From Granulosicoccus sp045110475 (GTDB lineage Bacteria > Pseudomonadota > Gammaproteobacteria > Granulosicoccales > Granulosicoccaceae), in NCBI GenBank assembly GCA_045110475.1, contig JBGCGC010000012.1, positions 1-64,000 of the forward strand: a DNA stretch of 64,000 nt, given 5' to 3'. A program made the position numbers and the translations under genes. Positions 17,804 to 26,745 of the stretch are shown piece after piece. Below the pieces are notes generated by a model that did not search any database, was not told the origin of the DNA, and worked only from the letters and a program-made list of their open reading frames with translations. Positions within the stretch are counted from its first letter, which is position 1. Every line of letters begins with the position of its first letter.

Positions 17804-19234
17804 ATGGACTACACAAATCTTTACATCGATGGGCAATGGCGTAATGCCCTGAACGGTGAACGCTTTGACGTCATCAATCCAGCTACTGAGGAACAGATTG
17901 CATCCGTTGCATCGGCAGATATTGATGACGCCGATGCAGCACTCGATGCGGCTGAAGCGGCGGCGACACTATGGGCACAGAGAACGCCACGTCAGCGCTC
18001 GGACGTTCTGCGTAAAGCCTGGGAGCTGATGACAGAACGTCTTGATGAATTCGCTCGCCTGATTACCCTTGAAAATGGCAAGGCCCGCGCTGATGCCGTA
18101 GGAGAAGCTACCTATGCAGCAGAATTCTTCCGTTGGTTTTCAGAAGAGGCTGTGCGCAATGACGGCATGATCAAGCTTGCGCCCAGCTCTGGCGCAAGGA
18201 TTGTTGTTCAACACAAACCTGCTGGTATAGCGGTACTGGTCACGCCGTGGAACTACCCGGCAGCAATGGGAACTCGCAAGATTGCCCCTGCCCTCGCCGC
18301 TGGCTGCCCTGTAATAATCAAACCGGCATCCGAAACACCCCTGACCATGCTGGCATTGATGCCGTTGCTGGAAGAAGCGGGGGTGCCCAAAGGTCTGGTC
18401 AATGTTTTGCCATCGAGACAATCCGGAAAACTTGTCGACCATTTGTTGCACGATTCACGCGTGCGTGTCATCTCATTCACCGGATCAACAGGCGTTGGTC
18501 GAAAACTGTTGCATGCAGCGGCTGATCAAGTGCTCAAGCCTGCAATGGAATTGGGCGGCAATGCACCGCTTATCGTATTCGACGATGCGGATATCGATAA
18601 GGCGGTGACAGGTGCTATGCAGGCCAAAATGCGCAACCTTGGGGAAGCGTGCACTGCCGCCAATCGTTTCTATGTTCACGAAGAAGTCAGCGACGAGTTC
18701 ATCCACAAATTTACAGCGGCCATGTCAGCATTGACAATGGGCAATGGCCTTGAAGACGGTATCGATGTAGGTCCACTGGTAAATGCTGATACACGCGATA
18801 AAGTTGCAAATTTTGTCGATGATGCAGTCGCAAAAGGTGCAAGAGTTGAACTGGGTGGCAGGCTACCGTCGGGGCCAGGGTTTTACTATCCACCCACGGT
18901 ATTGTCGAATGTTCCGGAAACGGCAAACTGTGTAGCCGAAGAAATATTTGGTCCGGTAGCAGCCATACAGGCATTCTCAAACGAGGACGATGTTATCCAG
19001 CGTGCCAATAGCACAGAGTATGGTCTGGTCGCCTATGTATTCTCTGAAAACATGCATCGGGCCATGTCCATCTGCGAGCAACTGGAGTACGGCATGGTCG
19101 GACTTAACCGCGGCCTGGTCTCCGACCCGGCGGCCCCGTTTGGTGGCGTCAAGCAATCTGGGCTTGGCCGCGAAGGCGCACAGGAAGGCATGATGGAGTT
19201 CATGGAAACACAATACATTTCGGCGGAATGGTGA
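17804..19234 (+). CDS. NAD(P)-dependent aldehyde dehydrogenase (succinate-semialdehyde dehydrogenase type)
   Basis: 476 residues of the ALDH superfamily: VTPWNYPAAMGTRKIAPALA, KPASETPLTMLAL, SFTGSTGVGRKLLHAAADQV, catalytic Glu in ELGGNAPLIVFDDAD, catalytic Cys in NLGEACTAANRFYVH, and EEIFGPVAAIQAF. The C-terminus (GLNRGLVSDPAAPFGGVKQS) is typical of the GabD/SSADH subgroup. It oxidises an aldehyde to the acid; succinate semialdehyde or a related semialdehyde is likely. It sits inside the dehydrogenase operon between the two E2-type genes (12 bases after one, 1 base before the other), so it probably serves the same pathway. Confidence 0.92.
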   Translation: MDYTNLYIDGQWRNALNGERFDVINPATEEQIASVASADIDDADAALDAAEAAATLWAQRTPRQRSDVLRKAWELMTERLDEFARLITLENGKARADAVGEATYAAEFFRWFSEEAVRNDGMIKLAPSSGARIVVQHKPAGIAVLVTPWNYPAAMGTRKIAPALAAGCPVIIKPASETPLTMLALMPLLEEAGVPKGLVNVLPSRQSGKLVDHLLHDSRVRVISFTGSTGVGRKLLHAAADQVLKPAMELGGNAPLIVFDDADIDKAVTGAMQAKMRNLGEACTAANRFYVHEEVSDEFIHKFTAAMSALTMGNGLEDGIDVGPLVNADTRDKVANFVDDAVAKGARVELGGRLPSGPGFYYPPTVLSNVPETANCVAEEIFGPVAAIQAFSNEDDVIQRANSTEYGLVAYVFSENMHRAMSICEQLEYGMVGLNRGLVSDPAAPFGGVKQSGLGREGAQEGMMEFMETQYISAEW

Positions 19235-19235
19235 G

Positions 19236-20165
19236 ATGAGCGACGCAACGTACTTTGCGACTCCATCGGTAGCAGCGATGGCACTACGGATGGGAGTTGA
19301 TCTGGCTGATGTCGCTCGAATGGCAGGTCGGATTCACATTGCTCGAGAGGATGTTGAAAGGCATGTCACTGAAATGAACCAGCACGTTAAAGGCGCAGAT
19401 AGCTCTATTCTCTCTACGCCGTCACCGAACGATGACAGCCGTTTCTGGAAAGTCGATCATTCCACTTTCGGACCTGTCACCGAAGAGCCACTATCGAATT
19501 TCGCGCTCACTGCATCCTGTAATCTTAGCGCAGCCAACCGCACCATACCCCAGGTCACACATCATGATCGTGCTGATCTACGTGCCGTCCAAGCACTGCG
19601 AACGCGTCTGAAAGCGGAAGCGACAGAACGTGGAATCAAACTGACCATACTGGCGTTCCATGTAAAGGCGCTTGCCCTGTGTCTTGAAGTATTTCCGCAA
19701 TTTAATGCCTCGCTATCAGCAAATGGTAAAACCCTCTTTGTGAAACACTACCGCCATATTGGTATTGCCGTTGACACCCCGCACGGGCTCATGGTTCCTG
19801 TCATTCGCGATGTTGATCGAAAAGGCTTGTGGCAAATTGCAGAGGACATCAGCGACTTGGCGGCACGTGCCCAACAGCGAAAAGTACGCCCGAATGAAAT
19901 GGGAGGTGCGTCAATGACAATCTCCAACCTTGGGGGAATTGGCGGGATCGGATTTACACCTATCGTCAACCCGCCTGAACTTGCGATCTTAGGCATCACT
20001 CGCACTGAAACCGTTCCACTATGGGAAGACGGAAACTGGAATCCCGTTCCCATGGCTCCACTTGACCTGTCGTATGATCATCGTGTGATAAACGGTGCAC
20101 TCGCTGCCCGCTTCGTGGCACATCTGGCCAGCATGCTGGCCGATCCACGTGAGATGCTGGTTTAA
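19236..20165 (+). CDS. Lipoyl-free E2 catalytic subunit: binding domain plus acyltransferase domain
   Basis: 309 residues. It starts directly with a peripheral subunit-binding domain (about 7-45: FATPSVAAMALRMGVDLADV; IAREDVERHV) and then a full 2-oxoacid acyltransferase domain (about 75-309): QVTHHDRADLRAV, FPQFNASLSANGK, HIGIAVDTPHGLMVPVIRDV, MTISNLGGIGGIGFTPIVNP and SYDHRVINGALAARF. The His is present; the HxxxD position is Asn, as in several known gamma-proteobacterial AceF proteins. There is no lipoyl domain, so it must receive acyl groups from a carrier in trans, most simply the lipoyl protein at 16373-17791. No E3 (dihydrolipoamide dehydrogenase) gene is in the window. Confidence 0.88.
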   Translation: MSDATYFATPSVAAMALRMGVDLADVARMAGRIHIAREDVERHVTEMNQHVKGADSSILSTPSPNDDSRFWKVDHSTFGPVTEEPLSNFALTASCNLSAANRTIPQVTHHDRADLRAVQALRTRLKAEATERGIKLTILAFHVKALALCLEVFPQFNASLSANGKTLFVKHYRHIGIAVDTPHGLMVPVIRDVDRKGLWQIAEDISDLAARAQQRKVRPNEMGGASMTISNLGGIGGIGFTPIVNPPELAILGITRTETVPLWEDGNWNPVPMAPLDLSYDHRVINGALAARFVAHLASMLADPREMLV

Positions 20166-20483
20166 GGAGAATGGCTTTGATGCTTGCCATCATAGATATT
20201 CACCCGAAAGTGTCGAGAGTGTAAATACCTGCTCATAAGAAGATGCTGCCAAAAGCCAGACTAAGTACAAACACTTTTTCTACCTGTTTCGGTGTGGTTC
20301 TGTGCTTGCAGACCGACCGGGCCTTAGTACAATTTAGTTATCCGGGATAAAGACCCGTTGTACATTGCGGCTGACATCCATGTTCTCGTGAAATGACTGT
20401 ACTGGATAAGCACCGCCCGGTTTAAGGGCATTCTCACGAGATTTTCAACACAGCGAGTAGATACACGCCAATTCTGATACAGT

Positions 20484-20502
20484 AATACGAATCATTCTTA
20501 TT
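20484..20502 (+). promoter_or_regulatory. Possible Fur box before the imelysin gene
   Basis: AATACGAATCATTCTTATT resembles the 19-base Fur consensus in its core (AATCATT and TTATT), 15 bases before the imelysin ATG. Iron control is usual for imelysin genes. The rest of this 351-base intergenic stretch (20166-20516) holds only an 18-codon ORF (20171-20224) behind AAGGAG, too short to call. Confidence 0.45.
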
Positions 20503-20516
20503 AACATTCAATAAGT

Positions 20517-21794
20517 ATGAAGTCACGACTCCGATTCACCCTACTCTTAGCCGCAGGCCTACTCGTTGCTGCAAGCTCCCTCCAGGCCGCCACTATCACA
20601 CCATCGGAGGTCATCAACACCTATGCCAACATCGCTCAGGCAGGCTATCAAGACTCCCTTTCAACTGCGCAGACTCTACGCACAGCTATTCAGACATTAA
20701 TCGACGAGCCATCCGAAGAAACACTGGAAAATGCGCGGACAGCCTGGAGGGCCGCCCGTGTTCCATAACAACAAACCGAGGTCTATCGATTCGGCAATGC
20801 CATTGTCGATGACTGGGAAGGGAAGGTGAACGCATGGCCGCTTGATGAAGGATTGATTGACTATGTTGATAGTAGCTACGGCGCTGACTCTGAAGAGAAT
20901 GGCTTCTACACAGCGAATATCATTGCTAACCCGTCGGTCACCATCAACGGGCAATTAATTGATGCCAGCTCGATAACTGCCGATTTACTAAGCTCTGAAT
21001 TACACGAGGCTGGAGGCATCGAATCGAACGTGGCAACGGGATATCACGCCGTCGAATTTCTGCTGTGGGGTCAGGATCTCAATGGCAGCGATGCCGGGTC
21101 TGGCAATCGCCCTTATACCGACTTTGATGTTGACAATTGCACCAATGATCACTGCGATCGTCGTGTTCAGTATCTTGGCGCTGTCACAGATCTGTTGATT
21201 ACTGATCTGAAATTCATGACCAGCGCCTGGGCAAGTGGTGGCGAAGCTCGTACCACGCTCATGGCCAAGGGTGACGAAGCAGGACTTGCCACCATATTGG
21301 CCGGAATGGGCTCCCTGAGCTATGGAGAATTGGCTGGAGAGCGAATGCAACTGGGATTGATGCTGCATGACTCGGAAGAGGAGCATGACTGTTTTTCAGA
21401 TAATACATCGGCCTCTCACTTTTACGATGGCCTCGGTATTCAGAATGTATACGCTGGTCGGTATGAAAGACATGACGGAAACGTTGTAACCGGCCCCTCA
21501 CTGCAGGACTTGCTGGCGTCGACTGACGAAGATTTGTCTATCGAACTTGGCAATGATCTGCAAGCTAGCGTATATGCCCTGCAGGTACTTCTGAACAGTC
21601 AGCACAGCGGCCAGGCTTATGATCAATTGATTGCTGAAGGCAATACCGCAGGCAACGAGATGGTTCAGACAGCCATAGATGCCCTGATTCACCAGACCAG
21701 AAACATAGAACGTGCTGTCGTTGCCCTCGGAGTATCTGGTATTGAGATCGAAGGTTCAGACAGCCTGGATGATCCTTCTTCCATTTTCCAGTAA
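20517..21794 (+). pseudogene. Imelysin-family (M75) protein interrupted by one in-frame stop
   Basis: Codons 1-83 encode a signal peptide (MKSRLRFTLLLAAGLLVAAS) and the imelysin start (ITPSEVINTYANIAQAGYQD), ending RAARVP. Codon 84 is TAA (20766-20768). The same frame continues with QQTEVYRFGNAIVDDWEGKV, NAWPLDEGLIDYV, the GxHxxE motif (TGYHAVEFLLWGQD) and the C-terminal helices to 21794. Intact relatives have a Tyr at this place (ARVPYxQTE), so one C-to-A or T-to-A change explains the stop. Imelysins are periplasmic or surface proteins tied to iron uptake. Either a recent pseudogene, a base error, or restart from a later codon (for example ATG/GTG after 20820, without signal peptide). Everything else in the gene is well preserved. 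Confidence 0.85.
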
Positions 21795-21817
21795 ACCACG
21801 GCTTTTTCCAAAACGCT

Positions 21818-23377
21818 GTGATCGAAAAAACAACGAGACATTACGGAAAGTCCAAATACCTTAAGTATTTGATTCCTGCTGTATCTATATTGCTAACAAC
21901 AGGGTTTGTTGCAGCCAATACGTATGTTCAGACAACGGATGCGAACACTGCCGGCATTGCATCGGGTAACGATTCTTTACCCGATGCGCTGTGGAAAGGT
22001 AATGATCGCGTTCGCGGAATACTGCATTCAAGCAAGGATTTTTCACGCCCGGAAAAATTCGAATTGATGCAAGGTGGCGCCGGCACTCAAAAGACCAATT
22101 TCGATCGGAACGCCTACTCTCAGGAAACTTCGACGCTCGGCTTTGAGCAGTTGCAGCACTTCAAATTGGGCAATGCCTTATTCAACAAACTATGGGTTGC
22201 CTCCCCATCGTCCACACAGGCATCCGACGGGCTTGGTCCATTCTACAATGCAAGAGCCTGCCAGTCATGTCACATTAAGGATGGACGTGGTCAGCTACCG
22301 CTCGCGGGTGAGAAAACAGCATCGCTGGTATTGCAGTTAAAAAATGCCGGCACCGACAACTGGGGGCCAGATCCGGTCTATGGCGCACAGTTTCAAACAT
22401 CAGCCGTCCCCGGTATCAAAGCAGAAGGCCTGGTAAACATCACCTATGAGCCACTCATTCGAACCTTCGCTGACGGCACCACATACGAGTTAAGAAGGCC
22501 TGTTTATTCGATGGAACAGCTTGCCTATGGTACGGTGCATTCGCAAACCCGGGTGTCCCCGCGATTAGCACCTGCAGTGCATGGTCTGGGATTACTGGAA
22601 GCGATAGATGCCACTCACGTTCTGGCATATGCTGACCCGGACGACAGCGATGGGGACGGCATATCCGGGCGCCCTAACTTTCAAGTGCTGGAAAATTCCC
22701 TACGGGTACTCGGGCGATTCGGGCACAAGGCTGCCATGTCATCCCTGCGAGAACAAAACGCACATGCACTGTTTACCGATATGGGCTTGTCGTCAGCCGC
22801 AACATCTTTGAGTAACCCGCACGGCGACTGTACGACGGCACAAGGTGTTTGTCAAAATCTTGTACATGGCGAACAGTCGAGACTTGGCAAGGGTGAAGCA
22901 CCGGACAAAGTGGTGAATCTGATGACCTTCTACACCCACAATCTCGCAGTACCTGCTCGTCGCGATGTCTCTGACCCTGATGTGCTGGCAGGCAAGCAAC
23001 TTTTCTACAACAGCGGCTGTTCAGGATGTCATATCCCGAAACATGTCACGGCAAGAGATGCAGCTCAGGATGAATTGCAATTTCAACTGATCTGGCCCTA
23101 TACAGATTTGCTACTTCACGACATGGGCCCTGATCTGGCAGATTATGCCGGTGAAGGTGATGCTAACGGTTTCGAGTGGCGCACCGCTCCACTTTGGGGA
23201 ATTGGTCTGGCACAGACAGTCAATCCGAACACAAGCTTCCTGCATGATGGGCGTGCCAGGACATTAATGGATGCTGTGCTGTGGCACGGTGGAGAGGCGC
23301 AAGCCTCTCTTGATCATGTGCTGGAAATGAATAAGGATGAGCGCTCTGCGTTGATACGTTTTCTGGAATCACTGTGA
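21818..23377 (+). CDS. Di-haem oxidoreductase / putative peroxidase family (DUF1111)
   Basis: 519 residues starting at GTG 21818. An N-terminal membrane anchor or signal (YLIPAVSILLTTGFVAANTY) is followed by a periplasmic di-haem protein: first haem site CQSCH (in NARACQSCHIKDGRG), second CSGCH (in FYNSGCSGCHIPKHV), DPDDSDGDGISGRPN and the C-terminal FLHDGRARTLMDAVLWHGGE. This domain family is commonly found beside imelysin genes. A redox role in periplasmic iron handling is likely but unproven. It starts 23 bases after the imelysin stop, so it is probably the same operon; polarity from the imelysin nonsense codon is possible. Confidence 0.88.
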   Translation: MIEKTTRHYGKSKYLKYLIPAVSILLTTGFVAANTYVQTTDANTAGIASGNDSLPDALWKGNDRVRGILHSSKDFSRPEKFELMQGGAGTQKTNFDRNAYSQETSTLGFEQLQHFKLGNALFNKLWVASPSSTQASDGLGPFYNARACQSCHIKDGRGQLPLAGEKTASLVLQLKNAGTDNWGPDPVYGAQFQTSAVPGIKAEGLVNITYEPLIRTFADGTTYELRRPVYSMEQLAYGTVHSQTRVSPRLAPAVHGLGLLEAIDATHVLAYADPDDSDGDGISGRPNFQVLENSLRVLGRFGHKAAMSSLREQNAHALFTDMGLSSAATSLSNPHGDCTTAQGVCQNLVHGEQSRLGKGEAPDKVVNLMTFYTHNLAVPARRDVSDPDVLAGKQLFYNSGCSGCHIPKHVTARDAAQDELQFQLIWPYTDLLLHDMGPDLADYAGEGDANGFEWRTAPLWGIGLAQTVNPNTSFLHDGRARTLMDAVLWHGGEAQASLDHVLEMNKDERSALIRFLESL

Positions 23378-23589
23378 CAGAAGCCAGCTTGAGTATGGGC
23401 GACCCGATGCTTGAACGCCCGGCTTCGTTGCCGGCCCTGACCGACGACACTGGTTCACTGACCAACAAAACACATTCCCAGACGAAGGCCCTGGCGGCAG
23501 TTGTAACGGGAATCGAGATAACGCTGGATGACGGGTTTTTCAAGGCGCTGGGCATCAGTGCCTTATTCAACAGCGAGGATGGTGACTGA
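23374..23589 (+). CDS. Small hypothetical protein (71 aa)
   Basis: A GTG at 23374 overlaps the stop of the di-haem gene (GTGA) and the frame runs 71 codons, ending 5 bases before the DUF1513 gene. The product is acidic with no signal peptide, cysteines or known motif. Tight packing between two operon genes argues it is translated; lack of any recognisable family argues caution. Confidence 0.35.
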   Translation: MTEASLSMGDPMLERPASLPALTDDTGSLTNKTHSQTKALAAVVTGIEITLDDGFFKALGISALFNSEDGD

Positions 23590-23594
23590 AGCTG

Positions 23595-24803
23595 ATGAAC
23601 CAAAACGGACAATCGCGGCGCCTGTTGCTCAAGAATGCACTAACGGCAATCTGTTCGTCTGGCACACTTACATTGGCAAACAATGCCAAGGCTGACAGAG
23701 AGTCGAATATTGCGCGTGAGAGATCAACAGGCAGTTTGTTTATCAGTAGCGCAAGGCACTCTGCGGAACAACATGTCGCGGTAGTATTTAATGAACAGGG
23801 CGATATCCTGACCACGGTGCCCTTGAGTGCTCGTGCTCATGGTGCGGCAGCTAACCATCAAACCTACCGCGGTTGTCTGTTTGCGAGACGTCCGGGCCTG
23901 TACATCAATACGTTTGATATCCGCACGCCACAGACTCACCAGATCATCCTGCCGATATCAGGCCGTCATTACTACGGTCACGGCGTATTCTCTGGTGCCG
24001 GCGATATCCTCTTCGCAACAGAAAATGACTTTGACGGTGTGCGTGGCGTTATCGGTTTATATGACGCTGACAACGGCTACCAGAGAATGGCAGAAATAGC
24101 ATCAGCGGGTGTTGGTCCACATGAAGTGGTTCGAATTCCGGGCTCTGCGTTGCTGGTCGTTGCCAACGGAGGTATTCACACACACCCGGATTCAGGCAGA
24201 GACAAACTGAACATTGCATCCATGCACCCTTCCCTGTCCATTATCGACTCGCGCGATGGCAAACTGGTTGGCCAGCACTTCCTGCGTGAAGAACTGCATC
24301 AGGTATCCATCCGGCATCTTGCCTGCACCCCGGATGGAGAAGTGTGGTTCGCTGGTCAATACGAGGGCACTGATCCGCTGGTTGACGGCCTTGCCGGTGT
24401 CATCTCAATAGATCAAAGCATCAATAGTTTTCAAGGTGGTAGCTCACGTCAGGGCCTGACGATGATTGACTTGCCCGCTAGTCTGCAAGCCAATTCATTA
24501 CACTATCTTTCCTCAGTCACTGTCGCCGGACATCATGCGATTTTCACCTCTGCCAAGGGCGGACTGGCATTCAGGGTCAATCGCAAAACACGACTCTTGG
24601 AAGATAGCGTGTCCGTGTTTGATTGCAGCGGTGTCGCACCTTTGCACCATTCGGAGTCTGCCGGAGCCACGCAAACAATCGCAAACGATGCGGCAGTACT
24701 CACTACCGGCACAGGGGAAATTGTACGCTTGGATGAGAATGGAACAACCAGCCTTGAAATGCATAACCTGCAATGGGACAACCATGTTTACCAGCTGTCC
24801 TGA
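23595..24803 (+). CDS. DUF1513 family periplasmic protein, likely Tat-exported
   Basis: 402 residues. The N-terminus has a twin-arginine-type signal (QSRRLLLKNALTAI, cleavage after NAKA). The body matches DUF1513, a predicted beta-propeller: LPLSGRHYYGHG-like segment (LPISGRHYYGHGVFS), GVGPHEVVRIPGS, GGIHTHPDSGRDKLNIASM, MHPSLSIIDSRDG and a C-terminal WDNH. The family regularly occurs with imelysin and di-haem oxidoreductase genes. Function is unknown; the context points to periplasmic iron acquisition. Length is normal. Confidence 0.85.
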   Translation: MNQNGQSRRLLLKNALTAICSSGTLTLANNAKADRESNIARERSTGSLFISSARHSAEQHVAVVFNEQGDILTTVPLSARAHGAAANHQTYRGCLFARRPGLYINTFDIRTPQTHQIILPISGRHYYGHGVFSGAGDILFATENDFDGVRGVIGLYDADNGYQRMAEIASAGVGPHEVVRIPGSALLVVANGGIHTHPDSGRDKLNIASMHPSLSIIDSRDGKLVGQHFLREELHQVSIRHLACTPDGEVWFAGQYEGTDPLVDGLAGVISIDQSINSFQGGSSRQGLTMIDLPASLQANSLHYLSSVTVAGHHAIFTSAKGGLAFRVNRKTRLLEDSVSVFDCSGVAPLHHSESAGATQTIANDAAVLTTGTGEIVRLDENGTTSLEMHNLQWDNHVYQLS

Positions 24804-24885
24804 GCCAAACGGTTCTGTTACGTTATTCTGTTACGTTATACAGGCACAGAGAACGGGCAACTTCCATGCCGACAATCAGAACATT

Positions 24886-26664
24886 ATGAATAAATACAAC
24901 CACCTGCTGCCACTCTCGGCACTGGTACTGGCACTCCTGTTCAGCCAGTCATGCAGCGATTCAGGTGTCTCGGTGGGAAATTCCAGCGCCGGTGGTGGAC
25001 AACTTGCCGCCAATGACCCTCCACTGGGGGGCGATGATCTGAGCGAACCCGATGAAGTCAACAGCCCGACCGGGCAGGCACCACCAGCGACCAGCGTCTC
25101 CAATCTTGACCCTGCAGATGTCGCTGCCTCACGTTTTCTGACTCAGGCAACCTTTGGCGCAACCCCTGACAGCATTGCCCAGCTACGAAGCAAGGCGAAC
25201 CAGTCCGAATGGATAGATGAGCAGATTGCGCTACCCATCTCTCTCACAGAACCCTATACACGTGCCAATAGTAATGGCAGCGGCACCGCTGCACGACACG
25301 AAATCTGGTGGAATAACGCATTAGACCAACCAGACCAACTCAGGCAACGTGTCGCGTTTGCACTCAGCCAGCTGTTTGTCGTCTCCGATGTGGACTACCT
25401 ACTCGCCAACAATCAGTACGGAATGGCCAATTATTACGACATGCTAAGTCGCAATGCCTTCGGCAACTATCGCACGCTGCTGGAGGAGGTCACTCTGCAT
25501 CCGGTCATGGGCGTCTATCTGAGCATGGTGCGCAATGAAAAAGCTGATCAAGCCAATAACATCAGGCCGGATGAAAACTACGCCAGAGAAGTATTACAAC
25601 TTTTCTCTATCGGGCTTTTTGAGCTGAACAATCGCGGAGAAGCCCTCCCGGAAAGCCGCCCCCGTCCAAGCTACACGCAGAAACAAGTTGAAGAATTTGC
25701 ACGAGTATTTACCGGTTGGAACTTCAGCAACGTGGCGAGCTGGGACTCCAACAACCTCGGCAGTGATGAGGCGTTTACCAATCCGATGATCCCCGACGAA
25801 CGGTTTCATGATTCGGGTGCAAAAACCTTGCTTAACGGCGCTGTTGCGCCTGCCGGTTTGAGTACTCGTGAAGACATGGCATTCGCGTTGGACAATATCT
25901 TCCAGCATCCCAACGTCGGAGTGCTCGTATCGCGTCATCTTATCCAACGGCTGGTGACCAGCAACCCGTCAGCAGAGTACATAGAACGCATGACGGCTGT
26001 TTTCAACGACAACGGCAGCGGTGTTCGTGGAGATCTGGCGGCACTTGTCAAAGCCATCCTGCTTGACCCTGAGGCACGAGAGGGTCATCTGAACGATTCA
26101 GACTTTGGCAAGCTGCGCGAACCTGTAATTCGATTCGCTCACTATTGGCGCGCCCTACAGGGCACACCCGGGCAATTGGCTGAAGGCGTTCATAATTCCG
26201 CTGACTTCACGCTACAACGAATAGATGAAATGGGGGGACAAGCCGTGATGCGATCGCCGTCAGTGTTCAATTTTTTCAAACCTGACCACACGATTGTGCC
26301 GGGTGGCAGAACACTTTCTCCAGAGATGGAAATCATGTCAGAGGCAAATCTGGCCTCCACACATAACAATTACCATCACCAGATCTACCGTTTTAACAAT
26401 CGTTCCGACATCGAAGGCAATGGTGACAACCAATACGTGACTACCATCAACCTTGAGCCTCTGGTAGCCATGGCTGGCAATCCGGATGAATTGCTTGACT
26501 GGTACAACCTCATATTTCTTGCCGGAGGTATGCCAGACGATGTACGACAAACTCTTTTCGAATACATGAGCACTTTACCCGATGATGATGCGGGGCGTTT
26601 CGCGAAGGTGCAGGACACACTGTTCATGGTCATGGTTGCGCCTCAATTTCACATGCAACGATAA
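24886..26664 (+). CDS. DUF1800 family lipoprotein
   Basis: 592 residues from ATG 24886; the frame is open from 24466 but that part overlaps the DUF1513 gene and lacks a signal peptide. A lipoprotein signal (LALLFSQSC) is followed by a Gly/Pro/Asp-rich linker, then the DUF1800 domain: ASRFLTQATFGATPDSIAQL, WWNNALDQPDQLRQRVAFAL, MLSRNAFGNYRTLLEEVTLH, PDENYAREVLQLFSIGLFEL and VFTGWNFSN. DUF1800 and DUF1501 proteins are encoded together in many bacteria and are thought to be secreted or envelope-located partners; their activity is not established. 82 bases separate it from the DUF1501 gene. Confidence 0.88.
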   Translation: MNKYNHLLPLSALVLALLFSQSCSDSGVSVGNSSAGGGQLAANDPPLGGDDLSEPDEVNSPTGQAPPATSVSNLDPADVAASRFLTQATFGATPDSIAQLRSKANQSEWIDEQIALPISLTEPYTRANSNGSGTAARHEIWWNNALDQPDQLRQRVAFALSQLFVVSDVDYLLANNQYGMANYYDMLSRNAFGNYRTLLEEVTLHPVMGVYLSMVRNEKADQANNIRPDENYAREVLQLFSIGLFELNNRGEALPESRPRPSYTQKQVEEFARVFTGWNFSNVASWDSNNLGSDEAFTNPMIPDERFHDSGAKTLLNGAVAPAGLSTREDMAFALDNIFQHPNVGVLVSRHLIQRLVTSNPSAEYIERMTAVFNDNGSGVRGDLAALVKAILLDPEAREGHLNDSDFGKLREPVIRFAHYWRALQGTPGQLAEGVHNSADFTLQRIDEMGGQAVMRSPSVFNFFKPDHTIVPGGRTLSPEMEIMSEANLASTHNNYHHQIYRFNNRSDIEGNGDNQYVTTINLEPLVAMAGNPDELLDWYNLIFLAGGMPDDVRQTLFEYMSTLPDDDAGRFAKVQDTLFMVMVAPQFHMQR

Positions 26665-26745
26665 CCACAGTACTATCAGTATTGATGTCAACACACCCCG
26701 GATAAAACAATCGGGACAGGAATCAAAAACGGATCGACCACAAAC

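Noticed and set aside
879..20768. Stop-codon reassignment or amber recoding to explain three in-frame stops
   Set aside because: The stops are TAG, TAG and TAA; two of the three genes also have frameshifts or truncation, and intact genes here use TAA, TAG and TGA as ends. Ordinary decay or sequencing error is simpler.
24466..24885. N-terminal extension of the DUF1800 protein
   Set aside because: It lies in another frame of the DUF1513 gene; the ATG at 24886 begins a proper lipoprotein signal.
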